A stretch of DNA of 64,000 nucleotides from Pycnococcus provasolii. Taxonomy: Eukaryota; Chlorophyta; Pseudoscourfieldiophyceae; Pseudoscourfieldiales; Pycnococcaceae. Shown here piece by piece: positions 18,183 through 32,284 of the stretch (positions are counted from its first letter, which is position 1; each line of letters starts with the position of its first letter). Both the position numbers and the translations under genes were made by a program. The DNA lies in contig OW568893.1 in NCBI GenBank assembly GCA_938743325.2, positions 62,001 to 126,000 of the forward strand, given 5' to 3'. The notes under the pieces are model-generated. The model was given only the letters and a program-made list of their open reading frames with translations, was not told the origin of the DNA and did no database searches.

Positions 18183-21100
18183 GTGCGAGATAAGGAGTGT
18201 CTCCCAACGATGGTAACTGGAGCGAGCTTACTAGTCCAGCGTGAACTTATCTTACTGGGCGTGCCACCCCGCTTCGCTGTGATCTTCGCGATTTTATTGA
18301 AAAATAAAGTGTTCGCATGTCTTTTAGCTGCATCCACCGGCGCGATCATCTACATGACGCTCGCGGCCGCACACAGAAGCTTCACCAGAGAACAGAGACT
18401 CGTGAGGCCGCACGAAACGCTCGCGAGGGCGGTCGGGAACGTGCACCCGTACCACGGACCGACCATATCAGGAACGACCGTCTTGCACGCAGTCATCATG
18501 GTGAACGCGGAGGCAACGCCGCGCGAACGGCTCAGCTTCGAAACGGGGGAGTATTGGCCGTACAAAAAGGGACAGGACCTTCTCACGCCCGCAGGAGTGC
18601 GCGCGGCATACGAGCTCGGAAAGAAGTTCAGGCGAGACCTCGTCGAGAGAACGCACACGCCGCTCTTCTCTCACCTTAGCACGGAGGAAGCGGCGAAGCT
18701 GTGCCGCGCTTTCCCAAGCAGGGGATCCGACGCCGCGCGTGAAACCGCCGCCGCATTCTTCATGGGGTTCCTGCCCGCCGACGGACCCAAGGGAAAGCCT
18801 GCGGTGCGTGAGGTTGGTGAGCCAGACACCAAGTCGCCGGAGTGCGCTTGCCGCAAGCCGAAACCTGCTATCGGCGCAAGCGCGTTCGCAAGGGCGGCGT
18901 GCCTCGCGTCGTGCGCGGGACTGGAGCTTGTGACGTCGGCGACGAAACCACCAGACGCGCAGCCACGTTTTTCTTGGCTGCCTCTGCCATTTCGACGGCG
19001 CCGCGGCGATCGCAAGTTCAATGCAAGTGTGCTTGACTACAACGAGCGAGAAGACTACCGCCGATTTACTCCCGTCGAGATTGCGACGAGCCCGCGAGGA
19101 CTGCTCGATCAGTCAAGCACCTGCCCGCAGCACGGTCACAAGGCGCGCAAGCACGCCATGTATCCGCACAACTACCTCATCGGGCTTCCGGCGCATGAGC
19201 GCCACGCAAGATCGGCGATAAGACAAAATCTGACACGCGCGTTTGTTCGCGCGAGGGATGTGCTTGACCGAATTGCGCACGTGATGCCCGGCGGAGAGCT
19301 GGACCCGCGTGACGCTGGAGCGCGTGGTTCACGCATTGGGGATATCGGAGGGGAGGCGGATGACGAAGGGGATGACGCGGCGGCTGAAGAGCGAAGGGGC
19401 ATCGCCAAGGCGAGTGAGTCGCCGTTCTGCTTCTTTCCCCCAAAGGCGGCAAAGGCGCAGTGCGATCCCGCTGGCGTGAGTGTGGTTGCCCTCCGCGCAT
19501 TGGCACGCCACGCAGCACTTGCCGCAAAGTATGGCCTCGAGTGGCCAGACGCTTCGCTCCCTGCGAGTGAGATGTCGAAGGCGGATGCTGCGGTGGCAGA
19601 GGCGACAGAGCGCGCCATGCAGCGCGTGGAATCTGATGAAGCTACATCTTTGGAATCAGAATCAGAACAAAGTGACAAGGAGGGTGCTGAGAACGAAGAC
19701 GAGAAGCAGAACGAAGTTGAGGAGAAAATCGAAGACGAGAAACACGACGACGAAGAAGAGAAGCATGACGAAGAAGAGACGAATGAGCAGCAGGCGGCGG
19801 ATAAGAGTGACGAGGAAGCTTCAGAAGAAGAAGGCGCGATGGGAGATGAGGATGGCGCCTCGACAGACCACAACGACCGCCGTCGCCGACGACGACGACA
19901 CCTCCACTCTGATGATGGCGATTCCTCTGCGACGACGTCGTCGTCGACGGCGGCGGCTGCGGACGCATCGCTGTTCGACTTCTCTGAAGAGTTCTTTAGC
20001 AGACACTTCTTTCCCGAGTCGGAAAGTCGATTTACAGCCGGGATTCTTCTGAGCTCGCTCGTCAATGCTGTAGAGTACGTCACAGGTATGGCGGATGCCC
20101 TGTATGCCAAGCAGTTCACGGGCGCACCTGACCCTGACGAGGGACGTGCGCTTGCGCTAAAGCTCGAGCGTTTCGCCAGCTATGCGTCTAATGCCGCGCT
20201 CGGCGCACCAAGTCCACCGCCACCGCCACCGAGTCCGCCGCCTCCTGCGAAGCTCACCGGATGGGACTACCCCGTGGTTAAGCACTGGCGCAACGCATCG
20301 GACGGGTCGTCCATTTGGCGCGACAGCAAGGATGAACTTGCACGCTGGACGCCGCCACCACCGACGCCTCCGATACCGCCACCTTGGCATTTTAATATGC
20401 GTCCACCTCCTTCGCCCCCGCTGTTGGAGCAGATGGGAGGTGCGCAACGCGATCGGGACTTCAGCAAGAAGATACGCGCGATGCGCATCAAGGGCAAGCT
20501 TGGCCGCCGTCGCCTCAGGCAGGTGCTTCTTGCAGAGGATGACGATGCCGACACCGCGGAGAAGGCTCCGAACACGGGCAGTGGTGGTGCATCGTTTTAC
20601 GATCCCTTTGCGGTACGAGGCGAGGATGCCGCGGCACACCGTGAGGAGGCGGCTTCGATGGCGTCACTTCCCTGGGAAGAGGCTGGCGTGCGTTCCGGGG
20701 CGGAGAGGTTTGCGGCAAACGAGGCTGTGGGTGAGCGTCTCGAGTCATACAATGCGAGAGATAACGTGATGGTTGATTTCAGCACAGCAGAGGGCAAGCC
20801 GACGGTGCACGCTTCGCAGTCTGCGGCCCTTGCCGAAGGTGTTGCGAAGCCACTCCCTTGGTACCGTCGCTTTTTCGGCAAGTCTGTGTTTGGCATGACA
20901 TCGAATCGGCGCGCTGATCAGAACATGCTTCCTTACCTGCCGAAACCACCACGTTTACTCGTGTACGTTGGTTCCACGGACACGGTTGACGGTCTTCTCG
21001 CATCGCTCGGCGTTCCCGCCGCGAATCGCCGCCTGCCGATCCGTCCGCTTGACACGGTGACGCTGCGCGTGACGAAGAAATTCCAGGGTGCCGGTGCAGG

Positions 21101-21335
21101 AAAGGGCTGGTTCGTGCACGTCGAGCACAACGGCGCTCCTGTGGTTCTGAGCACGCTATGTCCCGACGGCGTTTGCAAGGCGAATGACTTCGTGTCGAAT
21201 GCTCGCGAAAGCCAGCACATGTTCCCCGGTGGTTGGAAGAAGTGCTTCAGCAAGAAAGCGCGCTTCAAGAAGCAGAAGGAGGACGCGGCTGTGAAGCGCG
21301 AGCGCGAGACGTTGGCATCCCTGCATCTCTCGTAA
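18183..21335 (+). CDS. Histidine-acid-phosphatase-like protein with degenerate active site (1050 aa)
   Basis: A membrane segment at about residues 40-62 after a short N-terminus predicts a type II protein with a lumenal body. Residues 97-200 follow the start of the histidine acid phosphatase fold: a strand at VLHAVIMVNAEATPRER where active enzymes have V.RHG.R.P, GQDLLTPAGVRAAYELGKKFR where they have LT..G......G...R, and SRGSDAARETAAAFFMGFLP where they have RSTD..R...SA..F..GLFP. Near 924-944, VYVGSTDTVDGLLASLGV stands where HD....LL..LG is usual. The RHG and HD pairs are therefore absent. A long acidic Glu/Asp-rich insert (about 480-590), an Arg/His run and Pro-rich pieces split the domain. 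I infer a pseudo-phosphatase or a changed activity. Without the C-terminal match I would call it unknown. Confidence 0.6.
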   Translation: MRDKECLPTMVTGASLLVQRELILLGVPPRFAVIFAILLKNKVFACLLAASTGAIIYMTLAAAHRSFTREQRLVRPHETLARAVGNVHPYHGPTISGTTVLHAVIMVNAEATPRERLSFETGEYWPYKKGQDLLTPAGVRAAYELGKKFRRDLVERTHTPLFSHLSTEEAAKLCRAFPSRGSDAARETAAAFFMGFLPADGPKGKPAVREVGEPDTKSPECACRKPKPAIGASAFARAACLASCAGLELVTSATKPPDAQPRFSWLPLPFRRRRGDRKFNASVLDYNEREDYRRFTPVEIATSPRGLLDQSSTCPQHGHKARKHAMYPHNYLIGLPAHERHARSAIRQNLTRAFVRARDVLDRIAHVMPGGELDPRDAGARGSRIGDIGGEADDEGDDAAAEERRGIAKASESPFCFFPPKAAKAQCDPAGVSVVALRALARHAALAAKYGLEWPDASLPASEMSKADAAVAEATERAMQRVESDEATSLESESEQSDKEGAENEDEKQNEVEEKIEDEKHDDEEEKHDEEETNEQQAADKSDEEASEEEGAMGDEDGASTDHNDRRRRRRRHLHSDDGDSSATTSSSTAAAADASLFDFSEEFFSRHFFPESESRFTAGILLSSLVNAVEYVTGMADALYAKQFTGAPDPDEGRALALKLERFASYASNAALGAPSPPPPPPSPPPPAKLTGWDYPVVKHWRNASDGSSIWRDSKDELARWTPPPPTPPIPPPWHFNMRPPPSPPLLEQMGGAQRDRDFSKKIRAMRIKGKLGRRRLRQVLLAEDDDADTAEKAPNTGSGGASFYDPFAVRGEDAAAHREEAASMASLPWEEAGVRSGAERFAANEAVGERLESYNARDNVMVDFSTAEGKPTVHASQSAALAEGVAKPLPWYRRFFGKSVFGMTSNRRADQNMLPYLPKPPRLLVYVGSTDTVDGLLASLGVPAANRRLPIRPLDTVTLRVTKKFQGAGAGKGWFVHVEHNGAPVVLSTLCPDGVCKANDFVSNARESQHMFPGGWKKCFSKKARFKKQKEDAAVKRERETLASLHLS

Positions 21336-22232
21336 GCAAGGCTGATGTGAAGAGACGCCTGCGATAGTTGCGATCGTGAATGAATGCGGAGTCTACACGT
21401 GTCTGACTGACTGAGTGTTTGTTCCCTTGTCCAGAGGTGGTGCATTCCACTCTCATAGGAACAAACCAAGTCTAAGTCTATTTATATATACATATACATA
21501 GACTAGATACATACAGTAGTTGCGTTTATGACCAGGCATCCGATCTCCCTATTATTATTATGTCACATAATACAATGAATATTACAGTACAGTACACGTC
21601 GACAATACCCTCACATACCCCTCCTAACACCTCCTCGTAACCCGGTTAACCCCTACCCAACTCCGGCGAAACCCCTACTTGAACAAGACCCTTTGAGAGG
21701 ATCCCTGTAGGGATTCCTACCGGTGATTTGAATGATGAGCCCGCGGCGTATCAAGTCTAGAACCTGACGTGAAAACGTCTTGAGTACGACGCGGTGGCGC
21801 GACGCAGCACGCATGTGATGCACGCGCCCTTGTAACGACCATTCTCGAGTAAACAACATTGCATGGAACCGGGTCTTGAACTTGACTTGCTGACCCGTTA
21901 CTCGCGAGCCGTAAAGTGGTATAGTCAGTGGACATACATACCAGCGCACGGTGCGCACGTCGCGCACCAAACAAGCTTACAGTAGCTCCAGAACGGTTCA
22001 CACAACAACGCACAGTTAGTTAGTTGGTAAACCCACTAAACCGGAGCGAAATTTGATTAACAGCGCAGACAACCAAGGCGAAACCCCTAAAAAACATGAC
22101 CAGTCAGTCCCCCCCAAATAAACCCCTATTCTAAACCCCTTCTACTGGAATCCTCCCTCCGCCCCCCCTGCTCTGCTCAAAAGGAACCTTCTTACGAATC
22201 CACCTGGGCATCCGAAGATTTGTTTCAGAAAC
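21336..22232. other. Intergenic region, no gene seen
   Basis: 897 bp. It holds short A/T-rich tracts (TATTTATATATACATATACAT near 21480), ACCCCTA-rich runs at 21610-21680 and 22080-22140 (AAACCCCTAAA types) and a short inverted pair, AGGATCCCTGTAGGGATTCCT, near 21697-21718. No frame has protein-like features. Confidence 0.4.
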
Positions 22233-23066
22233 ATGTCCGAAGTTTCCGCATCAGAGGGTGGTGGTGGCGGTGGTACGGTTAGGGAGGGTTCGTCGCCTCG
22301 TCGTCTCGGCAACGATGCGTATCGGCGTGGTGACTATCTCGCCAGCATTCAGTACTACACCTCTGCGATTGGTTCGCGTGATGGTTCCCTCCATCTCTTG
22401 TATTCGAATAGGTCAGCGTCTTTTTTAGCAGTCTCGCACTTCGAATCCGCATTGGATGATGCCAACTCCGTCATTCTGCAAAAACCTCTCTGGTCGAAAG
22501 GTCACTTTCGTCGGGGGAATGCACTATTAGCGCTCTCTCGATTCGATGAAGCAGTCTTGTCATTTGACGAAGCGTGCTCGCTTGAACCGGATAACGATGA
22601 ACTGAGATCAAGAAGAGATGCGGCGAGAGCGGCACTCGCGGAGGCGCAGCAGGCGAATGACAGTAGTACGCAACTGGAAGTGCACGACGACGACGGCGAC
22701 GGCGACAGCCATAACAGCTTGGAAACGAACACAAACGGTAAAACATCGACGGCGAAAAAGAACGCCTTGCCGAAGTCGCCGAGAAGTGCGTCAAGCAACG
22801 CAGCAGCACAGAGACTCAACGCCTCGCCAAACCATCAAGGAAGGTCGACGACGTCCGCTATGCCAGCTTCATCCTCGCAGCCACCTGAAGTGGCGAAAGC
22901 CAAGCCACCGCCTGTGAAGACGGCTCGTTCGCGTTCGCCGTCGACGTCGTCTAGGGATAGTTCGTCGTCTCCAAAAGGGACGTCTAGGGGCGCTTCTCGC
23001 GACTCTTCTCCTAAATCGTCGTCGCCGAATCACAGCAATCAAGGCGGCGATAGTCACAGTCAGCAG

Positions 23067-23097
<31 letters not shown>

Positions 23098-24608
23098 CTC
23101 GGAAGAAAGACAACAAAAACAGGAGCGGCCTGGCGGCGGGATTTCTATCACAGCCAAAGAAGGCGACGAAGCAGGTCTGGCAAGCAAAAAAGACAACGGC
23201 ATCGCCACCTCAAAAGGAAGAACCGACAACAATAGCAACAACTAACGCACGAATACCGGCGTTCGACGTCAGCAAGCTGCTTGCGGATGGGGAGAAGTGC
23301 ACTGTCAAGCTCGTGAGAGCTGGGGCCGTGGACGATCGCGACCGCATCGTGCCACCTTGGCTCAAGGATACGAAGCGGCAAGGACCGCCAAACTTCGGCG
23401 CGACGGCGGAGCAGCTATCCGCCATGGAGCACGGACTTGCGCTTATCAAAGGTGGTCAGCTAGCAGCGGCGGAGGGAATCCTGCAGCCGCTGTGCGCGAG
23501 CGTGCCGCACCACCCGCACCCTTTCTTCTTCCTCGGCTTTACGATGCAGGAGCGAGGCGCGCTCACAGAGGCGTGTGGATGCTACGCGCACGCTCTGGCG
23601 CGTCAGCCCTTCCTAATCGCCGCGCGCACAAATCTCGTGCTTGCGCTCACCGCGCTCGAGCGCATCGACGAGGCGGGCTCGCACGCGATCAACGCATGCC
23701 GCCACGAACCGGAGAATGCGAAGCGCTTCTTTGAGGCGGGTGTCGTGATGTCGAAGCTAGGCAAGCAAGCCGAGGCCAGCCACTACTACCAGCAGGCGCT
23801 TGTTCTCGACCCGAAATTCGTGGAAGCTTATGTGAACAACGATGCCGCCCTGCTAGCTGCTGGCGGCACCGTCTGGTGCCGCGCATTCGCGCGGTGTGCG
23901 AGACACCACCTGCAGGGTAAATTCTGGTGCAACGAGTGGCAGCGTCCGCCGCACTTTGTGAATGGCCTCACGAGCCGACCTTTCTGGGACGCTGCCACGA
24001 TGGCACTCTGCCGCGACCTGGAGGAGAACTTTGCCGCGATTCGCGACGAGGCTCTCGCGGCGCTCAGTCAGTCGGCGACGTGGGGAAACGTCGGCACGCG
24101 CAGCACGCACGATGCGTCGCTCGTCGCGAGCGGCACGTGGCGCGAGTACCCGCTGCTGTGCGGCGACCAAGCCGGCACGTCGTATGCAGCAAACCGAGCG
24201 GCATGTCCCGTGACGATGCGCGTGCTGGAGTCACACCCGTGCGCGTTGCTGTGTGCCAAGAATGGCGTTGGTGAGAGCCTCTTCTCGCGCCTGACACCTG
24301 GATCGAAGCTGCGGCCACACTGTGGCAGCACGAATACGCGCTTGACGTGCCACTTGGGACTTCGCGTTCCAGCTGGATGCACGCTGATGGTTGGCGGCGT
24401 GAGCCGCGGCTGGGAGGAAGGTCGTTGCGTGGTGTTCGACGACTCATTCGAGCACGAGGTTTCGCACCACGGCCCCGTCGGCGACACCTCGGTCGACCGC
24501 GTGGTACTGTTGGTGAACTTCTGGCATCCCGACTACGACATGAAGAACTGGAACCAGCCGCTGGACATGTCAAGTGTGCGAGGTGAGAGTGCGTACAACG
24601 TCGCGTAA
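22233..24608 (+). CDS. TPR protein fused to an aspartyl/asparaginyl beta-hydroxylase domain
   Basis: A 791-residue protein. Residues about 24-130 hold three TPR units of the STI1 type (GNDAYRRGDYLASIQYYTSAI, LLYSNRSASFLAV, GHFRRGNALLALSRFDEAV). A Ser/Pro/Arg-rich linker with a Gln run (about 277-290) follows. A second TPR block spans about 389-550. Residues about 616-775 match the Asp/Arg hydroxylase fold: LRPHCGSTNTRLTCHLGL gives the first iron-ligand His and the NxRL..HLGL signature, WEEGRCVVFDDSFEHEV gives the second His, and DRVVLLVNFWHPD holds the Arg expected to bind 2-oxoglutarate. These enzymes hydroxylate Asp or Asn side chains using iron and 2-oxoglutarate. No signal peptide is present, so it is probably cytosolic, unlike animal AspH. 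TPRs presumably select the substrate. Confidence 0.88.
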
Positions 24609-24853
24609 GGTTCGTACGTAGTTAGTTGTACAGTAAGTTACGTTGTTGTAAAAACAAATCAGGTGCTCGCATTTGACTACTATTATGAATGAAACTATAT
24701 TGAAGATTTTTTTTTGGCTACTTTATCCATCAAAGCAAACCAACCAAAGGTCCCACCTCCTATATCTTTTTTTTTGTTCCTCATATCTCCCCACCACACA
24801 AACCACGTGAAGAAAGAAAGGGTAAGAAGCCGAAGTCATTATCAGGCTGCTCT

Positions 24854-28024
<3,171 letters not shown>

Positions 28025-30457
28025 ATGGCCTCGGCTCGGCCTCTTCGTCTCGCGGTTTTAAAGAAGTGGAGACGCTCCGTGCTCACGGACTGCGGTGCTG
28101 CAGGTGTCGACGAGTACGTGCAAGATGAGTACGAAACGCTCCTAAAATCATTACCCATACTCGTGTACGGACTCCTCAAGGCGCGCATCTTCAAAGTCAA
28201 CTGGTACGAAGTACTCGGACTCGAACTTCTTGCCGTCGTCAGGCGCATTGGCAGAGATGCCAAGCAAATCGCGGAAGATATCAAGGCGTGCGTGAAAAGG
28301 GACGGAGGGAACCTCGACGACGCAATCAACGTCCACAAGGCACTCGAGCCCATGCTCAAGGAACTCAAGGCACCAGAGGCGGCGGTGCGGAGACTCACGG
28401 AGGAAATATCGAGCTGCAGGAGGAGTGAGACGTCCGCCGCGAGAGCGGAGGCGGAGGGTCTCAGGAGAGACATTTCCACCGCCAAGCGTGCGCTGAACGA
28501 GGCGAGGGAAGCACACCGCAACGACGTCGAAAAACTCAAACGGGAACGAGACATGCTCCAGGCAAGGCTCGACGACGAGGTGGGCGGCGCCGCGGGAGAA
28601 CTCGACGACGTGCGCGAGGAACGGGACATGCTCAAGGTGGAGGTGACGAAGCTCAGGCTCGCGGCGCAGAAGGCGGAGGAGGAGGCGGCGCAGGCACAGC
28701 GAGACAACAAAATTCTCGCGGTGAGACTCGCAACGGCGGAGAGGGAGATGCAGCGCATGATTGGACTCACGACCGTTAAGCGGTGGTCAAATGCGCCGCG
28801 TGAGCCGCACCGCAAACTCGCGCTCGAGCGCGAACTCGACATCAAGCTCACGCGAGGTGCAGGTCCTGGAGTTGCCGTCAAGCGCGTTGCCCTCAAGGGA
28901 CGAACGGCGAACTCTCTGCAGGGGCTTGCACTTGAGGAGATGGCTGTGGTTGCGAGCGAAAGGCACATCGGACGCCTGTACATATTCGGCGGCGGGTTCA
29001 AGAGCGACACGGGCACCGAGCCGGGAAAGCTCGGCGCTGGCGACCTCGAGATTGGCGACAATACTCTTGGCATGCGCGCATTCGTCGTCGACATCGCCAC
29101 GGGGATGGTTGACGAGATGGTGTCGATTGGCGACGTGCCAACGCCACGAATCCACGCCTCCGCGATTGTGCTGAGCGATGGAAGCGACTCGCGCACGATG
29201 GCTGGATTCGACGAGCGCGCTAGCGCGCACGTTCTGACGCTCCCCGTCGACGACAATGGACGCGAGACGGTGCTCGTGTTCGGCGGCGAGGATGTGCACG
29301 GGTGGCGCAACGACGCTTTTTTGTTCGACCCGGACGCGCGCATGTGGCACAAGCTTGCAGATGGCGCAGCATTCGGGGGACGTGTTCTTGCCACGACGTC
29401 GCCGGCAAGGCAAAGAAACGCCGCAACGGTGCTAAGCCGTGACTGGGAGGGCATGGGTGAATCCGGAGGCGAGGCGCAGGTGGTGGAAGGCGCACTGTCG
29501 CCACTTGACCGCGTCAGCGCATTCACGGTGTCATCCAAATCGCCGGGCGATCCACGCGTTGCGGCGTTTCGCAAAAAGCTTTCGGAGCTGCAGGCAGATA
29601 GGGACAACGCCCTGCAGATTGCGCGTAAGCACGAGTCCATACTATCGAGGATGCGACAGGGCTCTGTGTCGGCGATGGTGAGCGTGCCAAACATATCCAC
29701 GCGTGCTGAAGTGGCCGCCCCGCAGTCGGCGAGGGGATATGCATCGAGGGTGCGCAAGTCGGAGACGATGGCGACAGCGGCGGTGCACGACGATCATCGA
29801 TCCTCGCACATACCAGTCGTGACTCATCCTCGGCGTGCGTTCACGCCCCCACCGCGGCGCACGTCGGGCAACTTTGACGACGCGGATGTGCGCACACCAC
29901 CACCCTCGGAGCCTCCACCCTTCCCGCGCGCCATCGTGTCGTCCATCACGACTGTCAAGAAGCCTGACAGGCCGCCTTCGCGCATTATTAGGCGCGGTCC
30001 TCACGTTGTGGGACAGACGCCGCCGCCTCTTCTCACGCCGCGCAAGGAGGAGGCTGTTATGAGCCGTGCGCTGCCAAGCATGCCCGCAGTGGCGCCGGCA
30101 AGGTGGCGAAATGGGCGCGAGGACAAGCGCGACGATCCCGCGGCGCGCTACTACTCGGGCTCCGCCGGTGCACTGTTTGCGGCCATGGCATCGTGCGAAC
30201 GTCCGCTGACGAGCCTGTCGCACTTTGACGTTCCCGCGGACACGGCCCTTCGCTTGACAAACCTTTACCGTGGATCGACGGGTGCTTCGTTCGACGCGCA
30301 TGCGTCCGCCATGGGTCTCGACGCCGCGACCATCTACGAGCTTGCGTCGGCGCGCGCACGAAGTGTTTCTCCGCCGACTTCCCCTCTGCTATCGCCGCAG
30401 CACCACGAAAAGTCGCGGCCCCAAAGCCAAAGCCGCGGTTCCACGACGGATATGTAA
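28025..30457 (+). CDS. Coiled-coil and kelch-repeat protein (810 aa)
   Basis: I start at the Met at 28025 (context ATCATGGCC). The open frame begins 22 codons earlier with a basic, unstructured stretch. Residues about 90-260 form a long charged coiled coil (KLKRERDMLQARLDDEVG, VREERDMLKVEVTKLRL). Residues about 295-450 hold kelch-like blades: GRLYIFGGGFKSDTG and ETVLVFGGEDVHGWRNDAF each give hydrophobic-FGG, and the second ends with LFDPDARMWHKL, the usual Tyr/Trp spacing. A second short coiled coil follows (KKLSELQADRDNALQIARK). The last 250 residues are Pro/Arg-rich and probably disordered. No membrane segment is seen. Such proteins are often cytoskeletal or scaffold components, but no specific role can be read. 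Confidence 0.7.
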   Translation: MASARPLRLAVLKKWRRSVLTDCGAAGVDEYVQDEYETLLKSLPILVYGLLKARIFKVNWYEVLGLELLAVVRRIGRDAKQIAEDIKACVKRDGGNLDDAINVHKALEPMLKELKAPEAAVRRLTEEISSCRRSETSAARAEAEGLRRDISTAKRALNEAREAHRNDVEKLKRERDMLQARLDDEVGGAAGELDDVREERDMLKVEVTKLRLAAQKAEEEAAQAQRDNKILAVRLATAEREMQRMIGLTTVKRWSNAPREPHRKLALERELDIKLTRGAGPGVAVKRVALKGRTANSLQGLALEEMAVVASERHIGRLYIFGGGFKSDTGTEPGKLGAGDLEIGDNTLGMRAFVVDIATGMVDEMVSIGDVPTPRIHASAIVLSDGSDSRTMAGFDERASAHVLTLPVDDNGRETVLVFGGEDVHGWRNDAFLFDPDARMWHKLADGAAFGGRVLATTSPARQRNAATVLSRDWEGMGESGGEAQVVEGALSPLDRVSAFTVSSKSPGDPRVAAFRKKLSELQADRDNALQIARKHESILSRMRQGSVSAMVSVPNISTRAEVAAPQSARGYASRVRKSETMATAAVHDDHRSSHIPVVTHPRRAFTPPPRRTSGNFDDADVRTPPPSEPPPFPRAIVSSITTVKKPDRPPSRIIRRGPHVVGQTPPPLLTPRKEEAVMSRALPSMPAVAPARWRNGREDKRDDPAARYYSGSAGALFAAMASCERPLTSLSHFDVPADTALRLTNLYRGSTGASFDAHASAMGLDAATIYELASARARSVSPPTSPLLSPQHHEKSRPQSQSRGSTTDM

Positions 30458-30732
30458 TAATATAATATGTTGCCTCCTCTTGTACATCTAAAAGCCATCG
30501 ATCAGAAGTTGCGGTTTTATGGTGGATCCCACCAGGCCATTATTACAACGGGCCGGGGAGTTTTTTTTTTCGTTCCGTGACGTGACCACCAACCACCGGG
30601 GGATCCGCCGCTTCCCTCAACTAATAAACTTGATTTTTTCCGACTGGATTTTTTTTTTCCGTGTGAATTTTTTTAATAAGATTGATTTTATTGGTATTTT
30701 TAGTAAATACAGCAATCAATCTTGAAAAAACC

Positions 30733-31562
30733 ATGGCGTCGATCCCTAAGAAATTTAACAACAGCAACAACAGCGATGATGATAACCTTGATGATGAACA
30801 TGATGGCGCTCATGCCTTGTACTCGTTAACGCACGACGATGTGTCGAAGAAGAACTTTGCGAAGGCTCAGGATGTGGATGATGAAGATGTCCAACAACAA
30901 GTCAAAATTCCTCCATCTGGATTCCTGCTGTCACACCTCCCTTGCGAAATTTCAAGGGCACTGCAGCCGCTTGACCTAGACGGCGATGGCGTAATCTCGC
31001 TCGCAGAAGTACGCAGCTTCGCGCAGACGTACGCGAAAACCAAACAAGCAAACGGGTATCTGCGGTCGACCATTGTACTCATGGGAATCATGCTGCTGCT
31101 GTTCGTCGCACTTTCGGCGGCTGTCACGTTCGTCGTCGTCGATCAAGTGCAAAATCTGGACGTGGGAAGCGACGGCGCGGTCGTTTCGCGATCCGACGGT
31201 GGGTCTGTCGCGGTGCGAACGTTTCGCGCAGATGTACCTCTCAATCAGCTTCATCGAGCGGATGTGAACTACCTGTCAAATTTGCGCGTCGTGTCTGTGG
31301 ACACCGCACCAAATGATGATAGGAATCAGCCGCTGGATGACGAGGATCGAATCTACAAGACGACGCACATCGTTCAAGTCAATGGAATCACACTGCGTAC
31401 GCCACGTCGTGACGATGAAAACTTAGAAGATTCAACGGGAGGAGGAAATTACGGCTGGAGCCCGATTGTCACCGTGCACGGCGCGCGCGGTGAGATGATT
31501 GAGGTGTCGGCAGGAGGCATCTTTGCAAAGATCCCAGCAGACGAATCTGATGGTGATGACGA

Positions 31563-31603
<41 letters not shown>

Positions 31604-32217
31604 GCTTGGAGGAGGAGGTGCTGCTAGGAGAGTCTCCCGAGGAGGAGGAGTTTCTTAGTAGTGGCGCTGCCGATGGCGGGTCACGCCATCATAGGAGGCG
31701 CAATCTTCGCTTTGTTGCGAGTAGTGCAACCGGCGTCGGTGGCGGAGGAACCGGACTGAATGTTCAGTACAATCCCACGGTTGATCCGTCCACAGGACAG
31801 CCGTTACGGATGGGATACAACAGCGAAACTGTATGCTCTTCAGGAGGAGGATTCTTCAACGATGGCGGATTCGGCACCGTGCGCGATGGGCGCTTCGGAC
31901 GACGGCGTGGCGGATGCGTAACCGGCGCGCCGCGTGGCGTAGTGGTGGGCGAATCGAGCCTTGCTCAAGCACGTGACGAGCGTGCGAGGCAGGTTGAAGC
32001 AAGTGTCGCTGCAGCGCCCAACGTCGCCGTCTCAGCTGTCGACCCTTTACCGGCAGCACGTGTGATCTACGGCGTTCCTCGCGGATCTGAAAGCGCCATC
32101 GGCGGTGGCGGTGGCGGCGGCGTGGAGACGGCGGCCATAATGCCCGCCACGGGCAACAGGGCTGCCGATGCCGCGCACTCCGCACGGCGTGCACAACAGC
32201 AAGCGAGTCTTGGGTAA
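30733..32217 (+). CDS. Single-pass membrane protein with an EF-hand (494 aa)
   Basis: The Met at 30733 has a strong context (AAAACCATGGCG), whereas the frame's first Met lies 17 codons upstream in A/T-rich DNA. An acidic N-terminus leads to one canonical EF-hand loop at residues about 80-97 (LDLDGDGVISLAEVRSFA). A membrane segment follows at about 110-135 (STIVLMGIMLLLFVALSAAV). The remainder has a run of Asn near 279-291 (AAC repeats), acidic patches, Gly-rich loops and an Arg-rich piece. It is probably a calcium-sensing protein with a short cytosolic head and a large C-terminal part on the other side of the membrane. I do not recognise a named family. It is convergent with the LPA1-like gene, with 67 bp between. 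Confidence 0.65.
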
Positions 32218-32284
32218 CGATCTGCTCTGAGGGAATGTGTGCGTTTTTTTTGGTAATAAAGTTACATTTTTGTCGTCAATTCAT

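Noticed and set aside
18350-20119. Several 100-300-codon minus-strand frames under the phosphatase-like gene
   Set aside because: Ser-rich reverse translations of acidic and Arg-rich coding DNA.
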